A DNA stretch of 64,000 nucleotides, taken from NCBI RefSeq assembly GCF_011762155.1, contig NZ_JAASQL010000001.1, positions 124,001 through 188,000 on the forward strand. Reading direction: 5' to 3'. The stretch is from Wenyingzhuangia heitensis. Its GTDB lineage: Bacteria; Bacteroidota; Bacteroidia; Flavobacteriales; Flavobacteriaceae. The position numbers were made by a program, and so were the translations under genes. Below the pieces are notes generated by a model, which saw only the letters and a list, made by a program, of their open reading frames with translations, was not told the origin of the DNA and did not search any database. This document shows positions 45,844 through 55,831 of the stretch, one piece after another; within the stretch, counting starts at the first letter, position 1, and the number at the start of each line of letters is the position of its first letter.

Positions 45844-48596
45844 TATACTTCTTTTTTAAATTTTTTATCTAAATTTTCTAAAAAATTACGTTTGCTATCT
45901 AATATCTCATCAATTAAAGCAAACAAACTTTGTTTAAAATCTTGTAAATGTTCTTTTGAAACTTTTTCTTCTTTTTTGTATTTATTTTCAGCAAAGTTCA
46001 TTGCTAAAAATCCAGATTTAAAGTTTTTAAAAGAATAAATCCCTGTTTGAAGTAGGTTTCTTTCAAGATCAAAGTTTTCTGTTTCTGTATACAACAAGAC
46101 ATAGGTCATTACCTGTAAAATTTTATGATATTTATAATCTGTTGTTGCCAAAGAAACATTTGATAACTTTAAGTCTTTAGCCTCTACTTTTCCTGTTTTA
46201 TAATCTACAATTCTTCTAACTCCATCAACCTCATCAACTCTATCTATTTTACCTTTTAAAAGTATTTTATGTCCATTGGGAGTGACTAGAATTGCTTTGT
46301 ATTCACCTTCTAAACTTTTAACCACAATCTCTTTACCCGACTCAACCTCTTGCAATTCTTTATTTAAAAAATTTAACACAAATTGATTGGCAACTTCATT
46401 GATTAATTTGTTTTTTCCGGTAGTAGTATCCCCTTCTTTAAAATATTCTTTAAACTTAGAAGACACCATTGTTTTAGCCTCCAATTTCATTTTTTTGAGA
46501 TCTTCTACTATCAATATTTTATTTAAATACGGCCTGTACAAAAACTCAAGAGAATCATGAACTACTGTTCCTAAAGTATTGTGAGCTACTTCTTCTTCTA
46601 CCTTATCTGTTTCTCTAATTTTTAAGACAATTTTTCTATAAAATTCTAAAGGATCGTTTACGTATTCTATAATTCTACTTGGTGAAACTCCTTTGTTAAA
46701 ATAAGCTTGTAATAACTCTATTACTCTAGGTGTTTTTATAACTTCTCTCGCTTTTACTTCAGAAATATGTACAGGAGCTACAATGTTTTTATGAGTTACG
46801 TCTTCTTGCTTATCAATTAACAACTGTGTTAAAAAACGACTCATTTCACCTCCACCAAAATCGTTTGGCTTGGTGTTATACATTAAATATATGTTTTGTG
46901 CTCTTTGAATTAATCTGTAAAAATGATATGAGAAAATGGCATCTTTTGCCAAATAAGTTGGCATTTTAAAATGTTTTTTAACTTCAAAAGAAATAAATGA
47001 ACGCTCAGTTTTTCCCGAAGGCAAAACACCTTCGTTTACCGATGTTAAAATTACATTCTTAAAATCTAAACAACGGGTTTCTAACACTCCCATTAACTGC
47101 ATTCCTTCCAAAGCTTCACCTTTAAAATCTACAGTTTCTAAAGGCAATAATTTTTTAAAAATCTTATAAAGTACCTTAATATTATTAATGTATTTATATT
47201 GACTATTTAGGTTTACAATTTCTTGAAACACTTTTCTATACCCTTCTACATACAACAATTCAATTCCTTCTAAAAGAGTATTTAAATAATTGATAAAGTC
47301 TAGAACATTTGATAAAAAACCTAATACCGTAGAAAATTCATCAAACAAAGAAACAATTGACTTATTAAAATTATAGACTTTACATAGTTGAACTAAATTT
47401 TCTTTAGTAAGAAACACCAAATTGTTTTTGGTAATATGTTCTATGATTTGATTATTAGTGTTTTCTGTAATTTTGGCAACGTAAGGATGTCTAAAAAAAG
47501 ACAAAATATCTTTGTAATAAAAAGCCTCTTTCCCTAATTTTTGTTTATTTAAATGTGCATCAAACAAAGACTGAAACAAACCTGCTAACGGAATATTACT
47601 CAATGCATACCCCATTGTAATGTTTACTTTATTTACATTGCTAGGCAATGAATTTAAGACCACTGGTAAAATAGACTCTTCTGCCAATACAAAAGCGGTT
47701 TCTTCTGGATTGATTTGATTTTCTAAAACAGAAGTTGCAGCCTTAATTCCAGTAACACTTATGGGAGTTCCTAAAATTTGAATGTTTTTTTTCTGCTTAA
47801 AATGATTGTTTACAAAGTTTTTTCTTCCTTCTTTTTGCAAACACTCCCATTCACTAAAAAACTTTCTAATAAAAAGTCCGGCCTCGTGCTTATTCTCTAA
47901 ATAATACTCATCTACATCCCAATAAATATGATTGTAATCTATTGCTAAAAAACTTTTAAAAATTTCTTCTTCGGCTTTATTTAATGCATTAAACCCTATA
48001 AAATGAAAAGATTTATTTTTATGTACCTCTAAATATTCTTGATGATTTTGATACGCTTGTTTGTAAACCAAACCTTGATATCCAGCTTTTTTTTCTAATA
48101 AAGAATCACTTAATTTTTGATAATATATATATAAGTCTTGTATAAAAATCATATAATTTTTTACCGTAGTTGTTTCCTCATCATTTTGGGGAGACCAATC
48201 TTTAATATTCTGAATATCTGTTAAATAAGAAAACATTTCTTTTGCATTGACCAAATGCCTATCAATCTCATTAAAATCTTGTATTACAATGGTAGCCCAT
48301 CCTATAAATCTTTCAAACGTATCTGGCTCTTGGCCTTTATATTCCTGATTATAGACGTTAAAAAATTCAAAAACTAAAGACACTTGATCCATGGTCTCTA
48401 AACCAGATATTTCTTTAATAAACTTTTCTATACTTATTATTTTAGGCAAAAAAGAGACCTGTCCTTTCAGTTCTTGCTTAAAACAGTTTTTAATATAAAT
48501 ACCTGCACGTTCACTAGGAACAATACAAATTGTATTTTTTAAATCTTGTTGTTTTGCTATTACAGCTTTTGCTGTTTCTGCTAAAAAAGTATCCAT
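45843..48596 (-). CDS. AddB-like PD-(D/E)XK nuclease/helicase-like protein
   Basis: A 917-residue protein. The N-terminus (NTICIVPSERAGIYIKNCF) corresponds to the first helicase-like motif but lacks a true Walker A, as in AddB-type subunits. The C-terminal quarter is a PD-(D/E)XK nuclease (GTVVHDSLEFLY, GKIDRVDEVDGVRRIVDYKTGK). It is the probable partner of the UvrD-type helicase at 50.9-54.1 kb in double-strand-break end processing. It is first in an operon with four unrelated metabolic or transport genes. Confidence 0.85.
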   Translation of the reverse strand: MDTFLAETAKAVIAKQQDLKNTICIVPSERAGIYIKNCFKQELKGQVSFLPKIISIEKFIKEISGLETMDQVSLVFEFFNVYNQEYKGQEPDTFERFIGWATIVIQDFNEIDRHLVNAKEMFSYLTDIQNIKDWSPQNDEETTTVKNYMIFIQDLYIYYQKLSDSLLEKKAGYQGLVYKQAYQNHQEYLEVHKNKSFHFIGFNALNKAEEEIFKSFLAIDYNHIYWDVDEYYLENKHEAGLFIRKFFSEWECLQKEGRKNFVNNHFKQKKNIQILGTPISVTGIKAATSVLENQINPEETAFVLAEESILPVVLNSLPSNVNKVNITMGYALSNIPLAGLFQSLFDAHLNKQKLGKEAFYYKDILSFFRHPYVAKITENTNNQIIEHITKNNLVFLTKENLVQLCKVYNFNKSIVSLFDEFSTVLGFLSNVLDFINYLNTLLEGIELLYVEGYRKVFQEIVNLNSQYKYINNIKVLYKIFKKLLPLETVDFKGEALEGMQLMGVLETRCLDFKNVILTSVNEGVLPSGKTERSFISFEVKKHFKMPTYLAKDAIFSYHFYRLIQRAQNIYLMYNTKPNDFGGGEMSRFLTQLLIDKQEDVTHKNIVAPVHISEVKAREVIKTPRVIELLQAYFNKGVSPSRIIEYVNDPLEFYRKIVLKIRETDKVEEEVAHNTLGTVVHDSLEFLYRPYLNKILIVEDLKKMKLEAKTMVSSKFKEYFKEGDTTTGKNKLINEVANQFVLNFLNKELQEVESGKEIVVKSLEGEYKAILVTPNGHKILLKGKIDRVDEVDGVRRIVDYKTGKVEAKDLKLSNVSLATTDYKYHKILQVMTYVLLYTETENFDLERNLLQTGIYSFKNFKSGFLAMNFAENKYKKEEKVSKEHLQDFKQSLFALIDEILDSKRNFLENLDKKFKKEV

Positions 48597-48665
48597 ATAT
48601 AATCAAAAAAAAGCGAGTACATAAAGGAACGGTTTTTTTAAAGAGTATAAAAAATTAGACACTAA

Positions 48666-48694
48666 AAAAGCCGTTCCAAATTGGAACGGCTTTT
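48666..48694 (-). terminator. Terminator after the TSP3 outer-membrane protein gene
   Basis: Perfect 14-bp inverted repeat AAAAGCCGTTCCAA/TTGGAACGGCTTTT around a single A, 19 bases past the stop at 48713, with T-rich sequence following on the minus strand. Confidence 0.85.
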
Positions 48695-48712
48695 CAATAT
48701 ATTTAATCTTTA

Positions 48713-50089
48713 TTATTCTGACTCAATAGCTGTTAAAACAACTCTTCTGTTTATTGCTCTACCTGCTGCAGTTTTGTTACTTGCTATTGGTTTAGTTATA
48801 CCATAACCAACTGCATGTAATCTTTTACTATCAATTCCGTGAGTACCTAAGTAATCAACAACCGCTTGCGCTCTATCTTGAGATAATTTTAAGTTTTTAG
48901 CTTCGTTTCCAGAGCTATCAGAATGTCCTTCAACATCAAACTTAATATTCTTAAATTCTTTCATAACCTCTGCAATTGCATCTAAAGTAGTAGTTACACC
49001 AGCTTTAAAGTTTGCTTTACCAGAGTTAAATTGAATTGTTTTAGCGTAAGTACCTAATTGTTTTTTAGCTTCTTCTGTTAATTTTTTAATAGGACATCCG
49101 TTGTTATACTTAGGACCTTTAACGTTTGGACATTTATCAACATTATCAGCCAATCCATCGTTATCAGAATCTGGACATCCATTAAATTTACCTGCTAAGT
49201 TTGGACACTTATCTTTATCGTCAGCAAATCCATCTCCATCCGCATCAGGACATCCTCCTAATTTACCTGCTTGATTTGGACACTTATCTTTACTGTCTAT
49301 AACTCCATCTCCATCCGCATCAGGACATCCGTTAGTCGCTGCAGTTCCTGCATATTCAGGACAAGCATCATCTTTATCAGCAATTCCATCACCATCCATA
49401 TCAGGACACCCTTGTAATTCTTTTTTTCCTACAATATTAGGACACAAATCGTCTTTATCAACAATTCCGTCAGAGTCTGTATCTTTAGCTCCAAATTTTA
49501 TAACCAAAGAAACTGAGTGTTGAAAATGGTATGCTCCAATATATTGCGCACTTCCAGCCCCATCGGCATCAAATAACGAGCTTGCTTTATAAGCTGATTC
49601 AAAGTTTAAACCTACCTTATCGTTAAACCAAGTATTAAAACCTAAACCCGGTGATAATGTGATTGCAGAATCATCTTCTACCCAAGCACCACCAACACTA
49701 AATTTTGCATAAGGATCAAACCATCCTGTTTGTCCAAACCATTCGTTTAAATCGTATCTTAAACCAAGATCTAAAGAATAATAATTTTTTTCACTTACAT
49801 CTCCCGATGGAATCTCATCAATAGAGTTAATTGCTCCAGCAATATCCACCGTAAATCCTTTATTTAAGTATTTAGCTACATACAATCTACTCAATACAGG
49901 TAATGCATTTAAATCTGACAAACCTACGTAATCTTTAAGCTGATCAAATGGTTTAGAAATTCCGTATCCAGAAACATCAACCATATTAATACCCACTCCT
50001 ATTGCCCATGGATTTTTTTCATCTTGAGCAAATAACTTTCCTGATAAAATAAAAATAGCAATAAAAGATACTATTGTAATTTTTTTCAT
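48713..50089 (-). CDS. Outer-membrane protein: beta-barrel, TSP3 repeats and OmpA domain
   Basis: A 458-residue OprF-like protein: signal peptide 1-21 (KLFAQ), an eight-strand barrel (about 22-200), five to six thrombospondin type 3 calcium-binding repeats (about 203-335, DTDSDGIVDKDDLCP…), then an OmpA peptidoglycan-binding domain (about 345-455, VEGHSDSSGNEAKN…INRRVVL). It should span the outer membrane and hold the cell wall. The barrel is closely similar to the next gene upstream, and the C-terminus to the protein at 10.0-10.9 kb. A strong -7 element lies upstream. Confidence 0.94.
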   Translation of the reverse strand: MKKITIVSFIAIFILSGKLFAQDEKNPWAIGVGINMVDVSGYGISKPFDQLKDYVGLSDLNALPVLSRLYVAKYLNKGFTVDIAGAINSIDEIPSGDVSEKNYYSLDLGLRYDLNEWFGQTGWFDPYAKFSVGGAWVEDDSAITLSPGLGFNTWFNDKVGLNFESAYKASSLFDADGAGSAQYIGAYHFQHSVSLVIKFGAKDTDSDGIVDKDDLCPNIVGKKELQGCPDMDGDGIADKDDACPEYAGTAATNGCPDADGDGVIDSKDKCPNQAGKLGGCPDADGDGFADDKDKCPNLAGKFNGCPDSDNDGLADNVDKCPNVKGPKYNNGCPIKKLTEEAKKQLGTYAKTIQFNSGKANFKAGVTTTLDAIAEVMKEFKNIKFDVEGHSDSSGNEAKNLKLSQDRAQAVVDYLGTHGIDSKRLHAVGYGITKPIASNKTAAGRAINRRVVLTAIESE

Positions 50090-50112
50090 AATAATTTATA
50101 TTTAGTTTTATA

Positions 50113-50120
50113 CAAATATA
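50113..50120 (-). promoter_or_regulatory. -7 element of the barrel-TSP3-OmpA gene
   Basis: TATATTTG (minus) fits TAnnTTTG, 23 bases from the ATG; a TTG 15 bases upstream is a possible short-spaced -33. Confidence 0.45.
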
Positions 50121-50230
50121 CAAATTAACATACATCAATTCCAGAACAGCATTAATAATTCGTTAAAAAAGGTAATTTCACATATCAAACAACCTTTTAA
50201 CCCGCCAAAAAACAATCTGTTAAAAAACAC

Positions 50231-50263
50231 AAAAGATCAACTCTGTACAGAGTTGACCTTTTT
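50231..50263 (-). terminator. Terminator after the short barrel gene
   Basis: TCAACTCTG/CAGAGTTGA stem around TA, with one mismatch then AAA/TTT arms, 32 bases past the stop on the minus strand. Confidence 0.8.
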
Positions 50264-50294
50264 AAATCTTACTTTATAAAAAATATATAACTAA

Positions 50295-50897
50295 CTATTC
50301 ATCAAATCTTAATATAAAAGAAATTGAATGTTGAAAGTGATATCCTGAAGTTACTAAAGAATCATCGTTTCCAAGAGTACTTGTTTTGTATGCAGATTCT
50401 ACATTTAAACCTACATTATCATTAAACCAAGTATTAAAACCTAATGTAGGCGACAATACAAGTCCTAATGATTCTGAATCTAACCAAGCTCCACCTACAG
50501 AAAATTTAACATAAGGATCAAACCAAGCTGTATCTCCAACTAATTCATTCAAATCATAACGAGCACCAAAGTCTACAGAATAATAAGCTAAATCATCATA
50601 ATCGCCAGAAGGAGTCTTACTTATTGTATTAATTGCTACGGCTCCATCTACAGTAAGCCCTTTATCTATGTACCTAGCCAAAGATATTCTTGATAAAGAT
50701 GCTAAAGAATTCCAATCACCAACACCAACATAGTCAGTTACCTGATCTCCTATGTTACTTAAACTTGCTGAACTGATATCAACAACGTTAACTCCAAAAC
50801 CTACTGCCCATTTGTTATCTTCATCTTGAGCATTGGCATTTACTGTAACTAAAGATAGCAACAACAAGAATAATCCTGTTATTTTTAAATTTTTCAT
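50295..50897 (-). CDS. Outer-membrane beta-barrel protein, paralogue without TSP3/OmpA
   Basis: A 200-residue protein with signal peptide 1-23 (NANAQ) and an eight-strand barrel that tracks the next gene's barrel almost along its full length (KWAVGFGVNVVDIS, WFDPYVKFSVGGAW, LGFNTWFNDNVGLNVESAYK, GYHFQHSISFILRF). It stops exactly where the larger paralogue enters its TSP3 repeats. It is therefore a duplicated stand-alone porin-like barrel. Possible small-solute pore or structural protein. Confidence 0.9.
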   Translation of the reverse strand: MKNLKITGLFLLLLSLVTVNANAQDEDNKWAVGFGVNVVDISSASLSNIGDQVTDYVGVGDWNSLASLSRISLARYIDKGLTVDGAVAINTISKTPSGDYDDLAYYSVDFGARYDLNELVGDTAWFDPYVKFSVGGAWLDSESLGLVLSPTLGFNTWFNDNVGLNVESAYKTSTLGNDDSLVTSGYHFQHSISFILRFDE

Positions 50898-50919
50898 ATT
50901 TATTTGTTTTTAATTTTAA

Positions 50920-50927
50920 CAAATATA
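50920..50927 (-). promoter_or_regulatory. -7 element of the short barrel gene
   Basis: TATATTTG (minus) fits TAnnTTTG, 22 bases from the ATG at 50897. Confidence 0.45.
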
Positions 50928-50964
50928 AAAAAAAATACATATTTTAAAACACATTACGCATATT

Positions 50965-53900
50965 CTACACTTTTAAAACTTCCATACTATCATTACAGTA
51001 AACTAGATATTTGTTTTTAACCACATACCCAATATTCTTTAAAATGTTCCCATAGTTTTCTATTTGTAATTGATGTTGAGAATTAAAAACACCCGTTTTA
51101 TAATCTATAATAGTTACCTCTTTAGCATTAAACACAACTCTATCCATTATATTCACCTCGCCGCTTTGTGTTAAAAAAGATCTTTCATTATAAACCTCCA
51201 TGTTGTTTTTATAATAGATTTTTAATTCTGGATGATGAATTACATTATAAATAATTTCTTTTGCTTTTTTCTCTACTTCAGTAGACAAACCTTGCTGATG
51301 AATATAACTATAGGCTACAGGAAGATCTTCTATGGTTATAATTTTTTCAAAAGCTTGATGTATTAAGTTTCCAAACAATCTAGCCTCATCATCTATATCT
51401 TGATTTTGAACTACAACTATCTGATTTTCTTTTTTATCTGTACTCATAAAATCTTTTAGCATCCAACTTTCTTCACTTTCTTTGGGTTTTGATATTCTTG
51501 TAGCATCTCCAACCTCGTAACTAAACTCCTTTCCTTTGTCTGCCATAAACAGCATAAAGTAGTCTGAATAATTTTTAGTTGTTACAGAAGCACTTTTTTT
51601 GGTATCACACAAAATAAAAAGTTGTTCTTCTGCTCTAGTTAAAGCCACATACAATAAGTTAAAGTTATCTAACTGAATGTCTTGATTAACTTGTTGCAAA
51701 GCCATATCTCCTTGCTCTCCGTACAAAGTTAGCTTGCTAGACACAGGTATTTGAAAGCTTTCAAAATTTTGAAATAATTCTTTTCCTTGGGTATCATACC
51801 ATATTTTTTCGTTCTGAATATATTCTGTATCCAAATCAAAAGGAAAAATAACTACAGGAAATTCTAAACCTTTAGATTTGTGAATCGTCATTATTTGTAC
51901 AGCATTTTTACTTGGAGAAACCTCTACAGTTAATTTTTCTCTTTTTCTATTCCAATAAGCTAAAAAAGATTGTAAACCTCCAGATTCTTTTAACTGAAAC
52001 TGCAATACTAAATCTAAAAAGGCTTGGCCAAAAACATCCATCACAACTTGTAACTTAAACGCTCTAACTATATACTCTAATCCATCATATAAGGATTGCG
52101 AAAAGAATTCAGAAAGTTTAAAGTCCACCCCTAAATAGGCTAATAAATGCTCCGAAGTTTCTGCTTTTATACATGTTTCATAAAATTCATGATCCGAGGT
52201 TTGTACTCCTAAATGCTCTTTAAAAAAACTTACTATTTCTATTAACTCCTCTTTATCATCTTTATTTTCTAGCCATCGCATAAAACGAATAAAAAACTGA
52301 ACTAACTGATTGTTTTTCAACAACAAACTATCTGGAGAAATTACCTCTATTCCTTTAGATACCAAATAATCTGCCACTGCAATACCATTGGCTTTTTTTC
52401 TTGTTAAAACACAAATATCTCCTTTGTTAAAACCATTTTCTTCTATTTGTAAAATTTGCTGATGAATCTTTTCTGCATAAAACTCTTGAGCTTCAAACTC
52501 TTCTTCTCGTTCAAACACTTCTAATTTTACATATCCTCCTTTTTTATTGTTTACTCCTTGATTTTTTTCTTGATGATAAATATCTTGATACACGGGCTCT
52601 TTTAAATAGGAAGAAATAAAAGAAAAAAACTGATTGTTAAAGTTGATAACATTGCTATAACTGCGGTAATTGGTATTTAACGTAAGAATCTCTTTGTCTA
52701 CAAAAAACTGATTCTCACTTTTGTTAGACAAGTCTACAAACTGAGATGCTTTTCCTCCTCTCCACCTATAAATAGATTGTTTGGCATCTCCAACCAACAT
52801 CAATCCTCCTTTTTTTTGAGAGAGTGTGTTATGAATTAGGGGAATTAAATTTTGCCATTGTAACTCAGAAGTATCTTGCATTTCATCAATAAAAAAATAT
52901 TGAAACTTTTCTCCCAAGCGTTCATAAATAAAAGGCACAGGCTCATCTTTAATTTGATTACTAATAAACCTATTAAACTCTGCATTTAATCTAAAATTGT
53001 TTTCTTCTTTTAAATTAGAAAACTCTTTATTTATATAACTCAACACTGCTAAAGGCACCAGTGTTTTTAATATTTTTTTAACTAAGAAATATTGACCAAA
53101 ATGTGCTTGAATTAATTTTTGAGAAATATCAAACAAAGGATACAACTCACCTTTTATTTCATCAATTTTATCTCTATCAGCTAATTTTACAGGATCTTTT
53201 GGTTTTGCTTTGGCATAAAAGCTATCTGTATCAAAACACTTCTGAACCGTTTTAATTGCAATCTCTTCTTCTTTTACATTCCACCCTAAAACAAGCTTTT
53301 TAAAATAATTAGGAACAGCACTCGATGTAAAAGAGTTATATGTAATATCGTTTTCATCTATTAAACTTAATGCCTGAGTTCCTACTTCCTTAAAAGCTAC
53401 TTCTGTGTCTTTTAAATAGTTTCGAAGATTTTTTTCTAGTTTTTTAAAGTCCGAAAGATTGGTCTTGATTAGTTTAGAAATTTCTATTTCGTTCTCTTCA
53501 TTCAATAGTAATTTTGCTACCTCTATTAAGGAGTCACTAATATTCCAAGATTTGTCATCGTTTACCTGATGAATTGCATAATTCACCAAAACATCTGTCA
53601 ACTCTTTATCCTCTCCTATTTTTGCAATCAACAAGTCTATTGTTTCTTCTAACAAAGGTTCTGCATCCATTTCTACTTCAAAATCTAAAGGCAAACCTAA
53701 GTCTAAAGAAAAAGTTCGAATAAGCTTGTGCGTAAAACTATCAATCGTAATAATGTTAAAACTAGCGTAATTGTGAAGTATATTTTTAAGAACTCTTTTA
53801 GATTTTTCTTGTATTTCTAAGTCCGACAATCCTGTTTCACTTTTTAAAGCCTCAACAATTTGGTTTTCTTTTGCTACCGAAGCATCTTTTAATGTAGTTA

Positions 53901-54075
53901 ACACACGTTGTTTCATTTCTGCAGCAGCCTTATTGGTAAAGGTGATGGCTAATATTTTCTGAAATTCAAAATCGCCCGATGTAAGCACAATTTTTAAATA
54001 TTCTTTAACCAATGTAAATGTTTTACCACTACCTGCCGATGCGTTGTATACCTTAAAAAAACTTTCTGAAATCAT
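50965..54075 (-). CDS. UvrD-family helicase with C-terminal nuclease-like domain (AddA-like)
   Basis: A 1036-residue enzyme: Walker A in ASAGSGKTFTLV near residues 12-23, IDEMQDTSELQW, VGDAKQSIYRWRGG, the C-terminal helicase motifs (LNTNYRS; MTIHKSKGLEFPVV; LYVALTRAEEQL), then a RecB/AddA-type nuclease-like end (NIMDRVVF…VTIIDYKTG). It unwinds and trims broken DNA ends. The ATG at 54075 (MISESFFKVY) is chosen; 54108 would add 11 unusual hydrophobic residues. The AddB-like partner is about 2.4 kb downstream, separated by two barrel genes. Confidence 0.9.
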   Translation of the reverse strand: MISESFFKVYNASAGSGKTFTLVKEYLKIVLTSGDFEFQKILAITFTNKAAAEMKQRVLTTLKDASVAKENQIVEALKSETGLSDLEIQEKSKRVLKNILHNYASFNIITIDSFTHKLIRTFSLDLGLPLDFEVEMDAEPLLEETIDLLIAKIGEDKELTDVLVNYAIHQVNDDKSWNISDSLIEVAKLLLNEENEIEISKLIKTNLSDFKKLEKNLRNYLKDTEVAFKEVGTQALSLIDENDITYNSFTSSAVPNYFKKLVLGWNVKEEEIAIKTVQKCFDTDSFYAKAKPKDPVKLADRDKIDEIKGELYPLFDISQKLIQAHFGQYFLVKKILKTLVPLAVLSYINKEFSNLKEENNFRLNAEFNRFISNQIKDEPVPFIYERLGEKFQYFFIDEMQDTSELQWQNLIPLIHNTLSQKKGGLMLVGDAKQSIYRWRGGKASQFVDLSNKSENQFFVDKEILTLNTNYRSYSNVINFNNQFFSFISSYLKEPVYQDIYHQEKNQGVNNKKGGYVKLEVFEREEEFEAQEFYAEKIHQQILQIEENGFNKGDICVLTRKKANGIAVADYLVSKGIEVISPDSLLLKNNQLVQFFIRFMRWLENKDDKEELIEIVSFFKEHLGVQTSDHEFYETCIKAETSEHLLAYLGVDFKLSEFFSQSLYDGLEYIVRAFKLQVVMDVFGQAFLDLVLQFQLKESGGLQSFLAYWNRKREKLTVEVSPSKNAVQIMTIHKSKGLEFPVVIFPFDLDTEYIQNEKIWYDTQGKELFQNFESFQIPVSSKLTLYGEQGDMALQQVNQDIQLDNFNLLYVALTRAEEQLFILCDTKKSASVTTKNYSDYFMLFMADKGKEFSYEVGDATRISKPKESEESWMLKDFMSTDKKENQIVVVQNQDIDDEARLFGNLIHQAFEKIITIEDLPVAYSYIHQQGLSTEVEKKAKEIIYNVIHHPELKIYYKNNMEVYNERSFLTQSGEVNIMDRVVFNAKEVTIIDYKTGVFNSQHQLQIENYGNILKNIGYVVKNKYLVYCNDSMEVLKV

Positions 54076-54135
54076 AGCATAAAAAAAGAGATTGTCTAAA
54101 ATAAACAATCTCTATCAATTACAGGTCTAATACTT

Positions 54136-54579
54136 TTAGTCTTTTAAAACCGTATTGGCTATTTTTATTTCTTTAGCAAAAACATCAATATCTACTTTTT
54201 TCTGAACCATTTCTACAGCTTTTTTAACCACCTGCTCATGAGTTGGCAATGGAAAACCTAACCCTACTGCTAATTTTTCTAGTAATTTTACAGACAAATC
54301 ATAAGATTCTTTATCTACCAACAACATATCTGTAAGCTTAAACAAACGCTCTATTCTTTCTTCGTAATTAGACGGAGGATTGATAGGGTATTGCTCAGGT
54401 TTTCTGATGATACTCCTATATGCCAAATCACTAATATTTAATTCTTCTTTAACCTTTTTTATCAATTTAATTTCGTCTCTATTTAGCTTTCCGTTAGATT
54501 TTGCAATCTTTACAATGTTTGCTAAATGACCTCTATTTTTCTTTTGTGTTCCGCTTAGGAAAATATTTAATATAGACAT
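54136..54579 (-). CDS. TerB-like helical protein
   Basis: A 147-residue all-helical protein resembling TerB/DjlA domains (HLANIVKIAKSNGKLNRDEIKLIKKVKEELNI…), which carry acidic residues that bind metal. Its role is unknown; the TerB name comes from tellurite-resistance clusters, but no other ter genes are here. It lies 91 bases after the metal ABC transporter permease gene and may be read from the same transcript. The 54580-54670 gap shows no clear signal. Confidence 0.75.
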   Translation of the reverse strand: MSILNIFLSGTQKKNRGHLANIVKIAKSNGKLNRDEIKLIKKVKEELNISDLAYRSIIRKPEQYPINPPSNYEERIERLFKLTDMLLVDKESYDLSVKLLEKLAVGLGFPLPTHEQVVKKAVEMVQKKVDIDVFAKEIKIANTVLKD

Positions 54580-54670
54580 AATTATTGTTGTTTTATGATG
54601 TTGTTTCTTAAAAATAAGTTTTTAAACTCACTTTTACAACTCCAAAAAACATACCACCTTAAAAAAAGCA

Positions 54671-55831
54671 CTAACCTCTAAACAAAAAGAACTTTTGTTT
54701 AATCCCCTCTAACTCTGAGTTTTTATTGTCTGATATATAAGAAACAGCCTTAGTAGTAAACTCCAATCCTTTAGCGGTTAAACTAATAATTTCGTTCTCA
54801 ATTTCAATCATATTATTTTGCATTGCCAGCTTTACTACTTTTTTTGCTCTTTGCTGACTCCAATTTATGTGTTCCTGTAAATGATTGATATTTCTTTCTT
54901 TTTCCTCTTCATGATTGGCAATATGCAACATAAAAACCAACATAGCCACCTCTGTTTTTTGTTGTTTGATTTTATACCATTGAGAAAAATAACCTTTACC
55001 AGGAGCAAACAGATATACCAAAAAGAAAATAAGTCCTAAAACAGTAGCAATAGTTCCTGCAATAGAAGCATCTATAGCATGTGCCAGCCAATAACCTGTA
55101 ACGGATGCAAAAACACCAACCAAAGAAGCCCCTAATAATAACTTTTTTAAATTGGTTGTTAACAAATACACACAAGCAGCAGGTACAATCATAAAAGCAA
55201 CTACTAACACAGCTCCAATAGCATCAAAAGCTCCCACTGTTGTTACCGATGAAATGGTCATTAACCCATAATGAATTCCTATGGGAGTAAAACCTAAAGA
55301 GGCTGCCAAGCCAGCATCAAAAGTAGCTACTTTCAACTCTTTGTAAAACAACACTAATAAACATATAGTTACACTTAAAATAGTTCCAATCATCCAAAGT
55401 GACTTGGGTCCCATATCTGTTCCGTTATACACCCATCTATCAAAAGGAGCAAAAGCCACTTCTCCTAACAACACTGCATCTACATCTAAATGAACATCTC
55501 CCGCGTTTCTAGCAATCAAAATAACACCAACACTAAACAAAGAAGGAAACACCAAACCAATGGCCGTATCTTCTTTTACCAATCCTGTTTTCTGAATGTA
55601 TTCTACCAATACAACGGTTAACACACCTGTTAAAGTTGCCATTAATATCAACATAGGCGATGCCAAATCTTGTGTCATAAAAAAGCCTATTACAATACCT
55701 GGCAAAATAGAATGACTGATAGCATCACTAATCAAAGCCATTTTTCTCAACACCAAAAACACACCTGGCAACGCACAAGCAATGGCTACCAAACTTAAAA
55801 TAATCTGTATTTCTAACTGTGCACTGGTCAT
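54671..55831 (-). CDS. Metal ABC transporter permease with C-terminal winged-helix domain (second)
   Basis: A 386-residue protein with eight to nine membrane segments of the ZnuB/MntB/TroCD type (residues 1-280; LVLRKMALISDAISHSILPGI, VGAFDAIGAVLVVAFMIVPAA). The last ~95 residues (from HIANHEEE to the end) are soluble and resemble a winged helix (NINHLQEHINWSQQRAKKVVKLAMQNNMIEIENEIISLTAKG). Such a domain on a permease is unusual outside the Bacteroidota and could act as a cytoplasmic metal or partner sensor. Its start overlaps the previous permease's stop by 4 bases. Confidence 0.9.
   Translation of the reverse strand: MTSAQLEIQIILSLVAIACALPGVFLVLRKMALISDAISHSILPGIVIGFFMTQDLASPMLILMATLTGVLTVVLVEYIQKTGLVKEDTAIGLVFPSLFSVGVILIARNAGDVHLDVDAVLLGEVAFAPFDRWVYNGTDMGPKSLWMIGTILSVTICLLVLFYKELKVATFDAGLAASLGFTPIGIHYGLMTISSVTTVGAFDAIGAVLVVAFMIVPAACVYLLTTNLKKLLLGASLVGVFASVTGYWLAHAIDASIAGTIATVLGLIFFLVYLFAPGKGYFSQWYKIKQQKTEVAMLVFMLHIANHEEEKERNINHLQEHINWSQQRAKKVVKLAMQNNMIEIENEIISLTAKGLEFTTKAVSYISDNKNSELEGIKQKFFLFRG

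Noticed and set aside
42459-48596. The five-gene operon as a dedicated pathway
   Set aside because: Products (nuclease, hydrolase, MATE, hydratase, QueD) have no evident shared substrate; tight packing alone is not proof of a system.
54136-54579. Tellurite-resistance system
   Set aside because: Only a single TerB-like domain is present; no terC, terD or terZ neighbours.
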